Position numbers and translations under genes: made by a program
NCBI GenBank assembly: GCA_021848345.1
Contig: JAJZUV010000004.1
Coordinates: forward strand, 1-64,000
Direction: 5' to 3'
Length of the DNA: 64,000 nt
From: Pseudomonadota bacterium
Lineage (GTDB): Bacteria; Pseudomonadota; Gammaproteobacteria; Burkholderiales; Burkholderiaceae_C
Part shown: positions 62,812 through 64,000 of the stretch, piece by piece
Layout of the letters: every line of letters starts with the position of its first letter
Position numbering within the stretch: position 1 is the first letter of the stretch
Notes under the pieces: generated by a model
Told to the model about the DNA's origin: nothing
Databases searched by the model: none
The model's input: the letters and a program-made list of their open reading frames with translations, nothing else

Positions 62812-64000
62812 ATGGGCAACTCGCGCATCGGCTGCGAACGACTTCGCGCCAAGGTGATGGACGCCGACGCCGCCGCGGCGTTGATCGAAGCCGGCAGCAC
62901 GGTGGGCCTGAGCGGCTTCACCGGCTCGGGCTATCCCAAGGCGGTGCCGCTGGCGCTGGCCAGCATCATCGAGCGCCACAACGCGGCCGGCGACCCCTTT
63001 CGCGTACGCGTCTGGACCGGCGCGTCCACCGGCCCCGAACTCGACGGCGCGCTGGCGCGCGCGAACGGCATCGAGTTCCGCCTGCCCTACAACTCCGATC
63101 CGCATGCCCGCGAGCGCATCAACCGCGGCGAGATGGAGTACTTCGACATGCACCTCAGCCAGGTCGCGCCGATGGCCTGGCAAGGCTTCCTCGGCCCGCT
63201 GGACACGGCGGTGATCGAGGTCAGCGGGGTGCTCCCCGACGGCTCGCTGGTGCCTTCGTCGTCCGTGGGCAACAACAAGACCTGGCTGGACCGCGCGAAG
63301 CGCATCATCCTGGAGGTCAATGCCTGGCAGAGCGAATCCCTGGCCGGCATGCACGACATCTACTACGGTACCGCACTGCCGCCGCACCGCGTGCCGATCC
63401 CGCTGCTGCGCGCCGACGACCGCATCGGCGAACCCTACTTCCGCTGCGACCCCGACAAGGTGGTGGCGGTGGTCGAGACCCACGCCCCCGATCGCAACCT
63501 GCCCTTCGCGCCGCCCGACGACACCGCGCGCGCCATCGCCGGGCACCTGCTGGAGTTCCTGCGCCACGAGGTCAAGGTGGGGCGCCTGCCGCCGTCGCTG
63601 CTGCCCTTGCAGTCCGGCGTGGGCAACGTCGCCAACGCCGTCATGTCGGGCCTGCTCGACGCGCCCTTTGAGGGCCTGAGCGCCTACACCGAGGTGATCC
63701 AGGACGGCATGCTCGAGCTGCTGGCCGCGGGCAAGCTGCACGTGGCCTCGGCCACGGCCTTCTCGCTCAGCCCGCAGGCGGCGGCCCAGCTCAACACCGA
63801 CATGGCGCGCTTTCGCGACAAGCTGATCCTGCGCCCGCAGGAGATCAGCAACCACCCGGAGCTGGTGCGACGCCTGGGCTGCATCGCCATGAACGGCCTG
63901 ATCGAGGCGGACATCTACGGCAACGTGAACTCCACCCACGTGATGGGCTCGCGCATCCAGAACGGCATCGGCGGCTCGGGGGACTTCGCGCGCAACGCCT
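62812..64000 (+). CDS. Acetyl-CoA hydrolase/succinate CoA-transferase, 5' part
   Basis: Runs off the right edge; about 396 residues of some 500 are visible. CoA-transferase family I/Ach1: VGLSGFTGSGYPKAVPLAL near the N-terminus, PDGSLVPSSSVGNN, and YTEVIQDGMLEL, where the Glu is the expected catalytic residue forming the CoA thioester. GGIGGSGDFARNA at the edge is the second CoA-binding motif. It would transfer CoA between acetate, succinate or propionate. GAGGAG lies nine to fourteen bases before the ATG. It is codirectional with, and 94 bases from, the dehydratase gene. Confidence 0.88.
   Translation, partial: MGNSRIGCERLRAKVMDADAAAALIEAGSTVGLSGFTGSGYPKAVPLALASIIERHNAAGDPFRVRVWTGASTGPELDGALARANGIEFRLPYNSDPHARERINRGEMEYFDMHLSQVAPMAWQGFLGPLDTAVIEVSGVLPDGSLVPSSSVGNNKTWLDRAKRIILEVNAWQSESLAGMHDIYYGTALPPHRVPIPLLRADDRIGEPYFRCDPDKVVAVVETHAPDRNLPFAPPDDTARAIAGHLLEFLRHEVKVGRLPPSLLPLQSGVGNVANAVMSGLLDAPFEGLSAYTEVIQDGMLELLAAGKLHVASATAFSLSPQAAAQLNTDMARFRDKLILRPQEISNHPELVRRLGCIAMNGLIEADIYGNVNSTHVMGSRIQNGIGGSGDFARNA

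Overview
The window is very GC-rich, with densely packed genes on both strands. It comes from a chemolithoautotrophic, sulfur-oxidising proteobacterium, most likely a Thiomonas-like member of the Burkholderiales. The main evidence is a complete alpha-carboxysome locus with form IA RuBisCO, a DAB-type inorganic-carbon transporter, a carboxysome-associated PII-like protein, a probable thiosulfate dehydrogenase (TsdA) and many betaproteobacterial-style ABC transporters and c-di-GMP proteins. The genus is an inference and was not tested by a search.

Layout. 1-4390: start of a branched-chain amino-acid type binding protein, an ABC-2 exporter pair and a globin-coupled EAL protein. 4404-24756, all on the minus strand and read from high to low coordinates: dabB, an extra membrane protein, dabA, PII-like gene, cbbL, cbbS, csoS2, csoSCA, csoS4A, csoS4B, three csoS1 genes, acRAF, mcdA, mcdB, cbbQ, cbbO, csoS1D, a trypsin-like protease and cbbR. 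This one block encodes bicarbonate accumulation, the shell, the cargo, the RuBisCO activase, carboxysome positioning and the regulator. csoS2 carries a textbook -1 frameshift element. 25029-26445: small copper-related genes. 26579-34918: AraC regulator, alpha/beta hydrolase, porin and a full Liv-type ABC importer, probably one uptake and hydrolysis unit. 34884-40195: Lrp regulator, D-amino-acid dehydrogenase, WYL regulator, amino-acid permease and SDR.

40200-48320 is accessory DNA: a VapBC/FitAB-type toxin-antitoxin pair, unknown small ORFs, a truncated tRNA 3' end (probable attachment-site scar), two DJ-1/PfpI-superfamily genes, and a four-gene lower-GC cassette. The cassette holds a PduX-like GHMP kinase interrupted by an in-frame TGA, a divergent cysteine-synthase-like PLP enzyme, an ATP-grasp ligase and an MFS transporter. 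It looks like a small biosynthesis-and-export pathway for an amino-acid-derived product that I cannot match to a known system, and it is the best candidate for something undescribed.

48317-64000: nitroreductase, two threonine/serine dehydratase-like enzymes, aldo/keto reductase, three consecutive c-di-GMP genes (a large GGDEF-EAL protein, an EIIC-EAL fusion and a MASE2-GGDEF cyclase), an MFS-acyltransferase fusion, TsdA and a CoA-transferase cut by the window end. I found no complete tRNA, rRNA, CRISPR array or intact insertion sequence.
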